Of a stretch of 64,000 nt of DNA, positions 23,550-33,870 are shown piece by piece. The stretch is from Limonium bicolor (Eukaryota > Streptophyta > Magnoliopsida > Caryophyllales > Plumbaginaceae). The position numbers and the translations under genes are program-made. The stretch covers positions 471,375,375-471,439,374 of the forward strand of contig CM041776.1 in NCBI GenBank assembly GCA_023374045.1, given 5' to 3'. The notes under the pieces were generated by a model, which saw only the letters and a program-made list of their open reading frames with translations, did no database searches and was not told the origin of the DNA. Each line of letters opens with the position of its first letter. The first letter of the stretch is position 1.

Positions 23550-25248
23550 TGCAGACGTGTATATCTGAGTGGTTAAACTGGTGTAAAAATAAAAGAAAAT
23601 TAAAACTCAAAATAAACGTCGGGCTGCAAACAAATCCCGGTCGTGGTAGTATAGTGAAATGTAAGCGACCGGATATCGAACTGTGGGACTAATGTGCATA
23701 TTATAGTACCTAAGCGTGTCACAAAAAGGGGGGATTAATTGACTTGTATTATAAATAAAAAGGAAAGATAAAATAAACTAAGTTAATAGATAAATTAAAC
23801 GGAACTCCGGGTCACGTTATTATAATCTGCTTAACTATGCTATCTCTACTGGTTAAATATAATAATTTGGCAAGATTCCTGTTATTATCTTAAGGTCCGA
23901 TGAAAACTCATAAGAACTCGTTTACCTGAAAATGCAAGGTCCGATGAAAACTCAAGCAAAATACGTATAAACGGCAGAGGAGTATGAGGAATTTTATTCT
24001 TGCAACTGAGTACTAACTTAAACGATGAAAATAAGTTTCCTCCAGTTTTACGGCTTAATTAACCTATCTATTTTTCACCGATCAGATTAGAAATAGATTT
24101 AGTAAAGCAATTTAATAAACTCATGACATTTATAAATAGGTGCGAGATAACCTTTAATCGTAACAAACTGTATTTAAATTAAAACCAGTAAAAAATTCAT
24201 AATTAATACAAACACATAATAACCATTCCCAGAGTATAAATATTCTAGCCTAACATATTAAATAGATAAACAGAAACAAGAGTAATAGAAATCATCTGTA
24301 ATCACTCCTGCATTCGTTCTGCTATTTGTATACGTAGGACTAGAGGTGGATATGGTGGAATGTAAAATAAATAAAATGGAGAAGATGGGAGAAGAGAAAT
24401 GGGATGGACGTGTGATGTGTGGTCTGTAGTGTGGATGTTGGGTGGTGGATCTGTTAATGAAAGCAGAAGGTACGTGTGTTTATATAGAGGAAAGGAAGAG
24501 GAAGAAAATAGAGGGAACACCGCGTGAGGATATTAAGGAATGGATTGGGGCGGCAGAAAGAGCTGGATCACGCGTGAAAGGATTTGCAGATTGATTGCTC
24601 ATTTATTGCAGGGGACAGAACGCGTGCAGAGTAGATGGATATGGCGGAAGCAAGTTGCAGAGAGTCGGCGAAGAAGAAAACTGTCGCGTGAATTATCTGG
24701 ACATTTACACGCGTCCGCGTAGATGTCCGCCTTAAATGAGGCGGTTCCTTGTCTCTTGTCCGCCTTATATGGGGCGGTTCTTCATGCGGTCCTCACTATC
24801 TTGTCCGCATTGTTTCATGCGGTTGCAGGGGCGGACACTTCTATCTCTCGTCCGCCTTGGCGTCCGCCTGGTTTTATGCGGACATCACTGTCCTGTCCGC
24901 CTAAGCGTCCGCGTCTGGTCATGCGGTTGTCCTCCAGTCATGTCCGCCTAAGCGTCCGCCTCCCCCCATGCGGTTGCATGTGTTGTCGTGACTTATTTTC
25001 TTCAAACTTTGACCGGCTCTAGATTCTTCGTTTGGACTCCGTTTTCTGAGCCGTTTGCGTTTATGCGTTCGTCTCTTCGTCTACTTTACTCCCAGCTTGG
25101 TTTTCCTCATGTTTAACCAATAAATTTGTGAGATAATAATAAAACATAAACTAGAGGAAAACTAACCGAAGTGGAGAAATGAGCAAGAAAAGTGCTAATA
25201 TAATACATGAAATACACCTATAAATCATGCTCATTTGGACACTTATCA
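23550..25248 (-). repeat. 5' LTR of element F
   Basis: 1699 bp. Minus-strand TATA-like CTATATAAA at 24487-24479; the GTCCGCC palindrome cluster (24715-24975) lies upstream of it, that is in U3. High identity to the 3' LTR implies a fairly recent insertion. Confidence 0.9.
24479..24487 (-). promoter_or_regulatory. Putative TATA box of element F
   Basis: Minus-strand CTATATAAACAC in the 5' LTR, with about 0.9 kb of R/U5 sequence before the PBS. Confidence 0.45.
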
Positions 25249-25253
25249 GGCGT

Positions 25254-27088
25254 CCCGACGGCCCAGAGCTCGAGTCTTCAGTACGTTGGCATCAGACAGC
25301 CCAACATCACTATTTTAGAAGTTTTCTTGATTTGGTAGTTTTCTTTTCCTAGCCGTTCTTCCAACTTTTATGGTAGCTAGCTTCCTTTATCATTTTAGGT
25401 AGTTTTCTTAAGATTACAATTTTTGATGTTGTCTTTCCATTCATGAATTAGAGATAGTTCCATTTTCATAATTTTTTGTGCATATATTCACAAAACCAGA
25501 ACACCAAAAAATAAATAAGTCATCACGTCATTTCACCCACATCCGCTACCTTGATCACATACATCCCATGTGTCTCACCACACTCCCCTCTCCACTTGAA
25601 ACTCATTCTTGCGCAGGGAATATCTCACCACCTTGTTGGCTTCCGCCACTTATCACCTCTCAATAGAAAATTTCACCGTACACTGAAAGCATCACACTAC
25701 CATGTTTTACTTTCATCACTACATCACTCCACCAAAACAGCAAGACTTCATCGCCACGTACCACCACACATACAGCCACCTCCAACAAATAACCTGGGTA
25801 TTCAAAAGGCTTGTCAAAAGACCCCAAAACAATACTGGGGGCAATCTGAGTTAAGGGTCGATAACGTTTATTTCATTGGTTTAAAGTGCGCAAACAAGTC
25901 TCTGAGTGAACATTTCGCGAGAGTGCCTTTAGCGGTAAAACCATGAGCGAAAGAACGTGTCATTCTTACACGACTCCAGAGAGATCACATTCAAAGGTAA
26001 GGTAAACAACATGACTCCGACCGAAGGAGATAATTTGTAAATTTACGCTTAAAGCTATGAAAAGTAGCAAAGAACGGATACACGACTATTAGGGATGACG
26101 AAGCACCTAGGTACAGCACCTCACAGCCAAAAGCTTGTGAACCCTGACATTACACCCTAGGCACCCCCGCTGAGCTTTTCATATACAACCTCTTTTACAG
26201 CACTACAAACTCCACAAAACAAGTTAGCCAATGATGAATAATCGACCCGGTGACCAAAGGAAGCAAGGAGCCCGACGTCCAAACAGCGACTTCACAAGTC
26301 CAAAGAAGCAAAACCGCTACCAGCATGACGAAACGATCCGCAAAAGGTCCCAAAGTGACACAGGATCCAAGTGAGCTAACATCATAAACAGCTCTCAAAG
26401 TTCAAAACTGGGAAACACAAGATCCCCGAAGGAAAAGAGATTCATAGAAAGGCAAACCTGAAAAGCCTCGAAGAAATCCAAAATTGGAAGAAAGAGAGAG
26501 GGTGCAAGGAACAACCCAAGTTCCAAGCTCATAAGGGAAGTCATCAAGAAGTAGCCAAACGACTTCAAGACAAAGAAGGCAAGTCCGAGAGAAGGTGCAA
26601 GTTGCAGCTTTGGTTACCCTTATAGCTCCCCATATCCTAAACATTCATCCATCGTCCCATTGTCATTCATCACACCCCATAGCCACGTTACAAGCTTAAA
26701 AGACTTCCAACTTAATAGTTGTGTATCCAATCACGTGAAAGTAACAGGTTGAACGCGTAAATCTAACAAATGTCAAATTCAATGGTTGAGATGTCTTGAC
26801 CAAAAGGAGAGCACGACGGCGGCATTAAACAACTTGAGTGTAGGATAGAAGGCACCACATCAAGATAAACCCTGACCTTGTGAGGATGAGACTTGTTTTT
26901 GCGCAATTAATCAGAGAAAATACTGGGGGCAATCGATCGTTCCGATCGATTGCCGTAAAATCTTAAAGAACTCAAATTGCTTTAAGGAAAAATGCTGGGG
27001 GCAATTGTTGGTCCCAACAATTGCAACAGCGACACCGATTGAGACCTGAAAGCCTGAAACCTAAAGGTTCAAACCCTTCTCACATCAA
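25254..27088 (+). other. Element E internal region, middle: non-coding
   Basis: No retroelement protein recognised in six frames. PPT-like GGGGGCAAT words occur at about 25837, 26926 and 26998; the last two each run into a perfect palindrome (CAATCGATCG..CGATCGATTG and CAATTGTTGG..CCAACAATTG). Confidence 0.5.
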
Positions 27089-27260
27089 CAGGCCCGTCCT
27101 AAGCCTTACCTTCACGTCAAATTTCTTCAGGCCCGTCCTAAGCCCTACATCCACATCAAATTCCCTCAGGCCCGTCCTAAGCCCTTTCTTCACATTCAAA
27201 CATCCACAGGCCCGTCCTAAGCCCTTCATTCACATTCAAACATCCACAGGCCCGTCTTGA
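27089..27260. repeat. Minisatellite in E, about 39-bp units
   Basis: Five units starting CAGGCCCGTCCTAAGCC at about 27089, 27129, 27168, 27207 and 27247. Confidence 0.85.
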
Positions 27261-27355
27261 GCCCTACCATCTCCAGGTTTGACATAAGCCCTAATCCTTT
27301 TACATTCATTTATACCCATCATACACTTGACTCACTTTCACTTAGAACCAACATT

Positions 27356-27735
27356 TAGGCTCGTCATAAGACCTAGAACCACCTTTAGGCTCGTCATAAG
27401 ACCTAGATCCATCCTTTAGGCTCGTCAGAAGACCTAGATTCTACCTTTAGGCTCGTCATAAGACCTAGATCCAACCTTTAGGCTCATCATAAGACCTAGG
27501 TCCAACCTTTAGGCTCGTCATAAGACCTAGATCCCACCTTTAGGCTCGTAATAAGACCTAGAACCATCATTTAGGCTCGTCATAAGACCTAGAACCATCC
27601 TTTAGGCTCGTCATAAGACCTAGTTGCATTCCTTTAGGCTCGTAGTAAGACCCTTTAGCTTACCCACTCTTATCAAACACATTGCATTCATCTCATTCAT
27701 ATAGGCTTGTCATAAGACCTAGTTGCATTATCCAG
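27356..27735. repeat. Minisatellite in E, about 31-bp units
   Basis: About twelve units of TTTAGGCTCGTCATAAGACC plus TAGA.CCA.CC, with point changes (for example CGTAATAAG). Confidence 0.85.
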
Positions 27736-28056
27736 GCGCGTCACAAGACCTGGCAACAGGAAAGTTGGCGAGGTGATGGCAATAAATCCTCCTATGTTAT
27801 GTCAGCTTACTTTGGGATCAACGAATGGTGGGAGAAGGCAATAAGTCCATAGGGTTTTTTCCAGGAGTTATCCCTGCACACCGGCTTGGGGGCGATGGCA
27901 ATAAGTCCATATTGGGTCCAACCAGGAGCATTGGCACGGGTTTTGGTCCTTAGAAGCATTCGAGCATCATCAACATCATCAGCATCATCAGCATCATTAG
28001 CATCGTTAGCATTTCAGCATTCTTGCATTTGCATACCACCCAGTTTTCACATTTTA

Positions 28057-28325
28057 GGTTGTCAACGCCTTAGAATCGCTTGACATTACTTTATTTCACT
28101 TTACTTATAGGTAGTCAGCGCCTTAGAATAGCTTGACATCATTTTATTTATTATAGGTAGTCAACGCCTTAGAATCTCTTGACATTATTTCATTTTCTTA
28201 ACCTAGGTAGTCAGCGCCTTAGAATAGCTTGACACATTTTTCACTAACTAGGTAGTCAGTGCCTTAGAATAGCTCGACAACGTTTTATTGCTTAGGTAGT
28301 TAGCGCCTCCGAATGGCTGGATGTA
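28057..28325. repeat. Minisatellite in E, about 45-55-bp units
   Basis: Six units containing TAGGTAGTCAGCGCCTTAGA followed by ATAGCTTGACA and a T-rich spacer of variable length, ending about 110 bp before the 3' LTR. Confidence 0.85.
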
Positions 28326-28430
28326 GTCAACTCGGTTTCGGACAACATGGAGGATTTCGTGGAATCCAAAATTTTGGGGCATCACTCAAGCATCAACCAG
28401 ACTTTTCATATTCATTACAATGTCTAGTTG

Positions 28431-28443
28431 ACGGGGGGCAATC
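28431..28443 (+). other. Polypurine tract of element E
   Basis: ACGGGGGGCAATC directly before the 3' LTR start TGTTATACC. Confidence 0.75.
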
Positions 28444-30200
28444 TGTTATACCCAAAATTTTGACCCCCCTGGTTAGGGTCTATAAGGCTTTGGTGTTGTG
28501 AGGGGCACTTCAATCAAGTAATGAGAGATTCTGGCTCGATCGGCGCATTCCGGGACATGGGGAGCAGTTTCGTCATCGTCAGGGGCGTTTTCAAAAATTT
28601 TAAGGCTCCCAAGACCTCCTATAGGCTTTCTCTCTCCTCCGAAAGATGCTCAAATAAACTTGAAATGTTTTTCAATTTTAACCCATGATAGAGGATGACA
28701 TTTTTAGCATAATGGCTTTGGAATTTTGATTTTTCGAATTTCCAATAATTTTCTAGCAATGTTTGATTGAATCTGATGAGAAATTGAATTTAAAAATATT
28801 CCAACATTTAAAAAATTCATTTCCAATTCACAAAAATCATAATTGCCATCCTTGACAACTGGCTAAAATTTCACAGCAAAATTCCTTTGGGAAGTCACTT
28901 AATTAAAATGCCAAAAAATCTAACTTTTACTAGATTTTCTTTATCTTTAAGAAAGTATATAAAAGGATAAATCTTTTGATCAAATACAAATCTCACAAGC
29001 TCAAGAACCCTAGGAAGTCAGAAAGCATAGCCTCCCCTTTCTCCCTCATGTTTTTCAACACCCGACCACCCAAATCATACCGAAATTCACCCGAAATCAC
29101 CATCTAAGCTCGTTTTCCGATTCCCAAAGCCTCAACAATCATCAAAACCCCACATAAACACTACCAAAACATGAAGAACAGCAAGAACAACCAACAACCA
29201 GAAGCTTGGTTCGAAAACCTTTCCGGTCTGCCATCAACGGAACATTCGACGAATCCCGGTGTGAAGGATCATTGTAAACCCGAAGGTAAAACAAGTAGAA
29301 ATTCCACTTTCCTAACTCCCTACGACCTTATCAGTCTTGCCTCAAAATTTAGGTTCAAACCAACTCTTTTCGGCCTTTGTATTACTAATTGTTTTAGCTA
29401 CTGCCTTGTTACTTGTTTGCTAAGTTTCGTATTAATTTTGACTTCAAATTGAATTCTTTCAATTACTAACGTGCTTATAATCTTTCAGGCTACGTACCCA
29501 TAAAATTTGAGTAGAAAACACCGTTGGGAACCACCAGAAAACCCCTGTCCGTGGGTGGTCTGGGACCACGGACGGGTTGTCCGTGGCCACGGACTCCCAC
29601 GAACGGCGGCGGGATTTTGAAAATTTCAAAATTTAGGTTTTTCTAAAAAAATGTCCGGGCCCACGGATAGCCTGTTCGTGGCCCCAGACTTTTTCAAAAT
29701 TTCGTTTTCCCGTAAATTCAACTTTTTTGTAAAACTAGGTTAATTGGGGTCCGTGGTCTCGGACATGGGGTCCGTGGCTACGGACGTAAACAAAATTTGA
29801 CATAATTCTGCCTCCAAAACCCTAGTTTAGGTATTTTAATTTTCTGTCAAAAAACGTTAAAAAATAAAAAAAAACAGAAGCGCGCACTTAGGTTAAAACG
29901 ACTCGTAATAAGCTGTAATTAAACTAAGTAGAGGAAAAACGACTTCTAGGGGTAATGAAAGTAATTGAACCCTAAATAAGTCGTATACCAAGCCCCCGAA
30001 CCCGAACTCTCCTTTCCTAATTTGATCTAGGTAAAAATTAGGTGGCCACTCATAATAGGTTCCATTGAGCCAGCTTAGGTTTTAATAATTAATGTTATAT
30101 GGCATAGTTATTAATCTTAGGTTATAAGTTGACCTAAAGCCCGACTAGATCCTAATCAACTTAATCAACATAGGGTAGGGTTTAAAAATCGAGGCTCATA
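28444..30200 (+). repeat. 3' LTR of element E
   Basis: Matches 16055-17839. Ends GGCTCATA, then the GGAAG target duplication and the LINE resumes. The palindrome cluster is partly deleted relative to the 5' LTR (about 30 bp missing near 29560). Confidence 0.88.
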
Positions 30201-30205
30201 GGAAG

Positions 30206-31454
30206 CGATTGAGTTTTTATTTCTTCTCGCCTTAATTGCTCTGTGGAAGAATGTTGTGGAGTCATCAAACTTGAGCCAACGGGTTTTAGACAATTGCCTC
30301 ATAAATAAAAGCTCGTGGTTGTCCCTTAAGAGTGGCCGATGTCTTAGGAGTTTCTTTCTAAATATACGAGTAGGATTCTAGGGATCCTCGCCGAGCTTGA
30401 GCAGGGTATCACTGAGCTCCTTCCTAAGAGATTGAGCTTTATCAAGTAGTGAGCCAAATTCAGTACGATGGAGGGAAGAAGGGGTGAACTTCAGCTGGCG
30501 TTGCCTAGAAACAATGGTATACAAGCGGCTCCCCTTAGGAGGAGTGTTCCAATCATCTCGAACAAGAGGGGGGAAGGAGGGATCATTGGTCCAAAAATTG
30601 AGAAATTTAAAGCTTCGTTTATGAAGGATAGGGTAAGAGAGGGTAATAACCATAGGATTGTGGTCCGAGATAAGCGGGGGGAGAAAATTGGCGTAACTAG
30701 TTGGGAGAGTGAAAATGCAGTCCTCATTCACGAGAAATCGATCAAATTTATCCATTACCTTGGAGCGGTCGTGTTGATTGTTCCACCAAGAGTAAAAAAG
30801 CCCATAGTAGCGAAGATCTTGGAGTTCAGCACTGGATACACAGTTCACGAATTCACTAAAATCTCTAGACGAGGGGGTGCGGGGGCTCAGCCTATCTTCA
30901 GCGAAGAGAATATTATTGAAGTCTCCAGCAACCACTCAGGGGCCAGTAGGGGTACGGCTAAGATTAGTGATCTCCTCCCAAAGCTGGGATCTAAGTATGG
31001 GGTCGTTACTCCCATACACAACTGAAAGGGTGAAGAAGGTGGCACCCAAAAGCGTAACTTTGCAAGTTATCATTTGGGTTGTGCAATGAAGAAAGGAAAA
31101 GGAGATAAGGGTGGGGTTGAAGGAGACCCAAATGCGACCATTGGGATGCGAAGAGTAATTGTGAACAAAAATCCAGGAGGGAAAAAACCGGGCTAGAATG
31201 GACTGGTGGTTGTCAATTGAAACACGGGATTCAAGGATGCCAAAGATACAAAGCTTATTGATCAAAACAAAATTTTGAATTTCTCAGAGCTTGGGGGGGG
31301 GGGGGGGTCGTTGTACTCCCTGTTGTTCCAAATTGCAAGGATCATCAGGAGGTGGAAGTGGAAGGGATGAGGGGGGCAGAGAGTCTAGGGCCCTGATCAA
31401 AAACCGAGAAGGGGTTATTTAGTTGGAAGGAGAGGTCCTCAGCAAGAGAGCTCA
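30206..31454 (-). pseudogene. LINE ORF2 N-terminus: AP-type endonuclease
   Basis: Exo-endo-phos domain of an L1-type LINE, with motifs FGILESRVS, HPNGRIWVSFNP, LSVVYGSND, VVAGDFNNIL and SDHNPMV, the last two carrying catalytic Asp/Asn and Asp-His. An in-frame TGA at 30936-30938 lies just before VVAGDFNN where Trp is usual, consistent with TGG to TGA. Upstream (31265-31454) is linker. It nicks the target DNA that primes LINE reverse transcription. Confidence 0.87.
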
Positions 31455-33312
31455 CACTAGTATAAAACAGGCTTACCGCAGCACCTCTATTGCAGCGGTT
31501 GTAAGAAGAACCGCTGCAATAGGATGTTTTAAAATTTTCGCGTCACCTACCGCAGCGGTTCCTAGCTAACAACCGTTGCGGTAGGTGACGCAAAAATTTT
31601 AAAACGTCCTATTTCAGCGGTTCCTCTTACAACCGCTGCAATAGGGGCGCCGCGGTAGGTAGGTCGATTTTTTCAAAAAAAATCCGGCTTATTGTTTTAA
31701 AAAATTTCACTATCCCGGTTTTTTAAGTCTATTGCAGCGGTTGTTAGCTAGGAACCGCTGCAGTAGGTAGGTCAATTTTTTCAAAAAAAAATCCTGCTTA
31801 TTCTTTTATAAATTTCACTATCCCGCTTTTTTAAAAGCCTATTGCAGCGGTTGTTAACTAGGAACCGCTGCAGTAGGTAGGTCGATTTTTTTTTATAAAA
31901 AAATCCCGTTTATTCTTTTAAAAAATTTCACTATCCCGCTTTTTTTAAGCCTATTGCAGCGGTTGTTAGCTAGGAACCGCTGCAATAGGTAGGTCGATTT
32001 TTTCAAAAAAAAATCCCGCTTATACTTTTAAAAAATTTCACTATCGCGCTTTTTTTTAAGCCTATTGCAGCGGTTGTTAGCTAGGAACCGCTGCAATAGG
32101 TAGGTCGATTTTTTCAAAAAAAAATCCCGCTTATAGTTTTAAAAAATTTCACTATCCCGCTTTTTTTTAAGCCTATTGCAGCGGTTGTTAGCTAGGAACC
32201 GCTGCAATAGGTAGGTCGATTTTTTCAAAAAAAAATCCCGCTTATACTTTTAAAAAAGTTCACTATCGTGTTTTTTTAAGCCTATTGCAGCGGTTGTTAG
32301 CTAGGAACCGCTGCAATAGGTAGGTTGATTTTTTCAAAAAAAAAATCCCGCTTATACTTTTAAAAAATTTCACTATCCCGCTTTTTTTAAGCCTATTGTA
32401 GCGGTTGTTAGCTAGGAACCGCTGCAATAGACTTTTTGTTTTATTATAAAAGTTTCTTCTCTTCGCTGGCGACGCTCTGCACTCTCTTCTTCTGGCGACG
32501 CTCTGTGCTCTCTTCTTCTGGTGACGCTCTGCGCTCTCTTCTTCTCTTCACTCACGGTCAATGTCGAACAAGGTATGCATGCTCTGCGCTCTCTTCTTTT
32601 TTTCACTCATTGATTCTTCTTCTCTTCCCTCATGGTAATATACTCGAACTTATCTCTATACTTCGGTAATTTTGCAAGCCTAACTGGTGAACAAGAATAT
32701 ATATGTTTTCTGCCTTTTTCTCTTCTCATATTTGTGCCTCTTTCACTGTAATTTTGCAACTCTGATTGGTGAGCAAAGAACAAGGGTTGTGCCTATGTAG
32801 TCTCCTCTTATGATAATTTTGCAACAGGTTTGGTGAACAAGAAACTTGTTGTGCGCCTCTTCCACTATATATATGCACGGTAATTTTGCAACTTGATTAG
32901 GCAAACAAGGAACACGTTTTGCGCCATCTGAGAAGAGAAATCGTGAACTGGCGGAGCAGCTGCGCGAGGAAGAAGATGAAGCAGCTAATTTTTTTTCTAA
33001 TAAAGAATACCTATGGCAGCGGTTCCTAGCTAACAACCGCTGCAATAGGTGTGTTTTTTTGTCCTGACGCCCATCTATGGTAGAGGTTCCTAGCTAACAA
33101 CCGCTGCAATAGGTATGTTTTTTTTGTCCTGAAGCCCACCTATGACAACGGTTGTTAGCTAGGAACTGCTGCCATAGGTAACCTACTGCAGCGGTTCAAC
33201 AACCGCTGAGGTAGGGTCGAGACCCTATCGCAGCGCACCTCGTTACAGCGGTTCTAGAACCGCTAAGATAGACCCAAAACAACCGCTGCGATAGGTCTGT
33301 TTTGTACTAGTG
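31455..33312. mobile_element. Non-autonomous CACTA (En/Spm) transposon
   Basis: 1858 bp. Ends CACTAGTATAAAACAGGCTT and, inverted, CACTAGTACAAAACAGACCT, the CACTA superfamily terminus. Flanked by TCA (31452-31454) and TTA (33313-33315), a 3-bp duplication with one change; removing the element plus one copy leaves the LINE frame open. Subterminal GCAGCGGTT...AACCGCTGC repeats fill both ends. No transposase; the middle has only a short repeat TCTGGCGACGCTCTG (32466-32530) and four copies of AATTTTGCAA..GGTGAACAAG (32668-32910). Confidence 0.92.
31727..32432. repeat. Seven-unit hairpin tandem array in CACTA element
   Basis: Units of about 110 bp, each with GCAGCGGTTGTTAGCTAG then GAACCGCTGC (a perfect stem-loop with central TAGCTA), GGTAGGTCGATTTTTTC, an A-run, and TTTCACTATCCCGCTTTTTT. 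Starts at about 31727, 31841, 31951, 32060, 32169, 32279 and 32388. Confidence 0.9.
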
Positions 33313-33315
33313 TTA

Positions 33316-33870
33316 CGCTGGTGGCGGGGGCCTTTCCAACAGAGGCCTTCCCTTTCGGGGCCTTCCCCTTTGAGGGAACAACATGCCACGAGTCCGAGTC
33401 AGAGGAAGCCAACACTAGGTGAAGAGAGGGGGACATTAGCAAGTAAGGAAGATCGTGGAGGGAGGTAGTCCTACTAATAGGAGGTCGGGGATTCGACGGG
33501 GAGACGGGAGAGGAGCCAGGGGCTTGGCTAAGGAGGACTTAGGAATCACCGTCGGGGTGCTCAAAGGGGCAATAGGGCGGGGGAAGGGTGGGAAGGATCG
33601 GAGGTGCATTGGAAGAAGGAATGGGGACCAAACCCTTCGAGGAGCGGCCAGGAAGGCGGGGGGCGAAGCCGGGGCAGCGCAAGGAAGAGTGACCAAGCGC
33701 TTTACAAGAAGCATAAGAAAGTGGTTCCCATTTGTACACCACTTGCTGGGAAAAAGAGCCCCCCGGGGTACGAGTCTCAGTTTCTCTAATGACATCCTCG
33801 TTGAAGTCCACTTCCACAAGAGCTCTGGCATAAGAGATCCTAGATTTGTCAGTAGTGGATTGATCTGTAT
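33316..33870 (-). pseudogene. LINE ORF1 C-terminal part
   Basis: Minus-strand frame with SYARALVEVDFNEDV, then VVYKWEPLSYASCKALGHSS and a Pro-rich tail. This is the DUF4283/zf-CCHC_4 pattern of plant L1 ORF1 (RNA-binding). The first knuckle Cys is replaced by Tyr (Y-A-S-C-x4-H-x4-C). The N-terminal part is displaced beyond element B. Confidence 0.75.

Larger units (their letters stand above)
19277..25248 (-). mobile_element. Element F: non-autonomous Athila-type retrotransposon, nested in E
   Basis: Two LTRs of about 1.7 kb (19277-20974 and 23550-25248) in direct repeat, almost identical, with TG...CA ends. Flanks are GGCAT (19272-19276) and GGCGT (25249-25253), a 5-bp duplication with one change. 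The PBS lies against the right LTR and the purine tract against the left, so the element runs minus. The interior of about 2.6 kb keeps part of gag and the 3' spacer shared with element A; protease, RT and integrase are deleted. It must have moved with proteins of an autonomous relative. Confidence 0.9.
16055..30200 (+). mobile_element. Element E: large non-autonomous LTR retrotransposon (LARD-like), inserted in LINE
   Basis: Two similar LTRs of about 1.8 kb (16055-17839, 28444-30200) flanked by GGAAG (16050-16054 and 30201-30205). A primer-binding site follows the left LTR and a purine tract precedes the right LTR, so it runs plus. The internal region (about 4.6 kb after removing element F) shows no gag, protease, RT or integrase, and is full of short tandem repeats. 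The PBS TGGCGACTCCGCTGGGGA is of the type I associate with Tat/Ogre elements (tRNA-Arg); lineage is inferred from this alone. Confidence 0.88.
13554..33870 (-). mobile_element. L1-type LINE split by three insertions
   Basis: Minus-strand non-LTR retrotransposon. A T-run at 13554-13565 is the poly(A) tail read on the plus strand. Pieces in coding order: ORF1 end at 33316-33870, ORF1 tail/endonuclease at 30206-31454, RT and zf-RVT at 13566-16054. The gaps are CACTA (31455-33312) and element E (16055-30200). The 5' end is beyond element B, which enters ORF1 at 33871. Frames rejoin across both internal insertions when one target-site copy is removed. Confidence 0.88.

Noticed and set aside
25254..27088. 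Hidden gag or pol in the middle of element E
   Set aside because: No capsid, knuckle, DSG/DTG, RT or DDE motif seen in any frame; only short unrelated frames.
30468..31025. 185-codon plus-strand ORF opposite the LINE endonuclease
   Set aside because: Mirror frame of the endonuclease coding strand; lacks any domain, while the minus strand has clear exo-endo-phos motifs.
31727..32432. CRISPR-like array of direct repeats with spacers
   Set aside because: Units are whole 110-bp tandem copies without unique spacers, lie inside a CACTA element, and the sequence is plant nuclear DNA.
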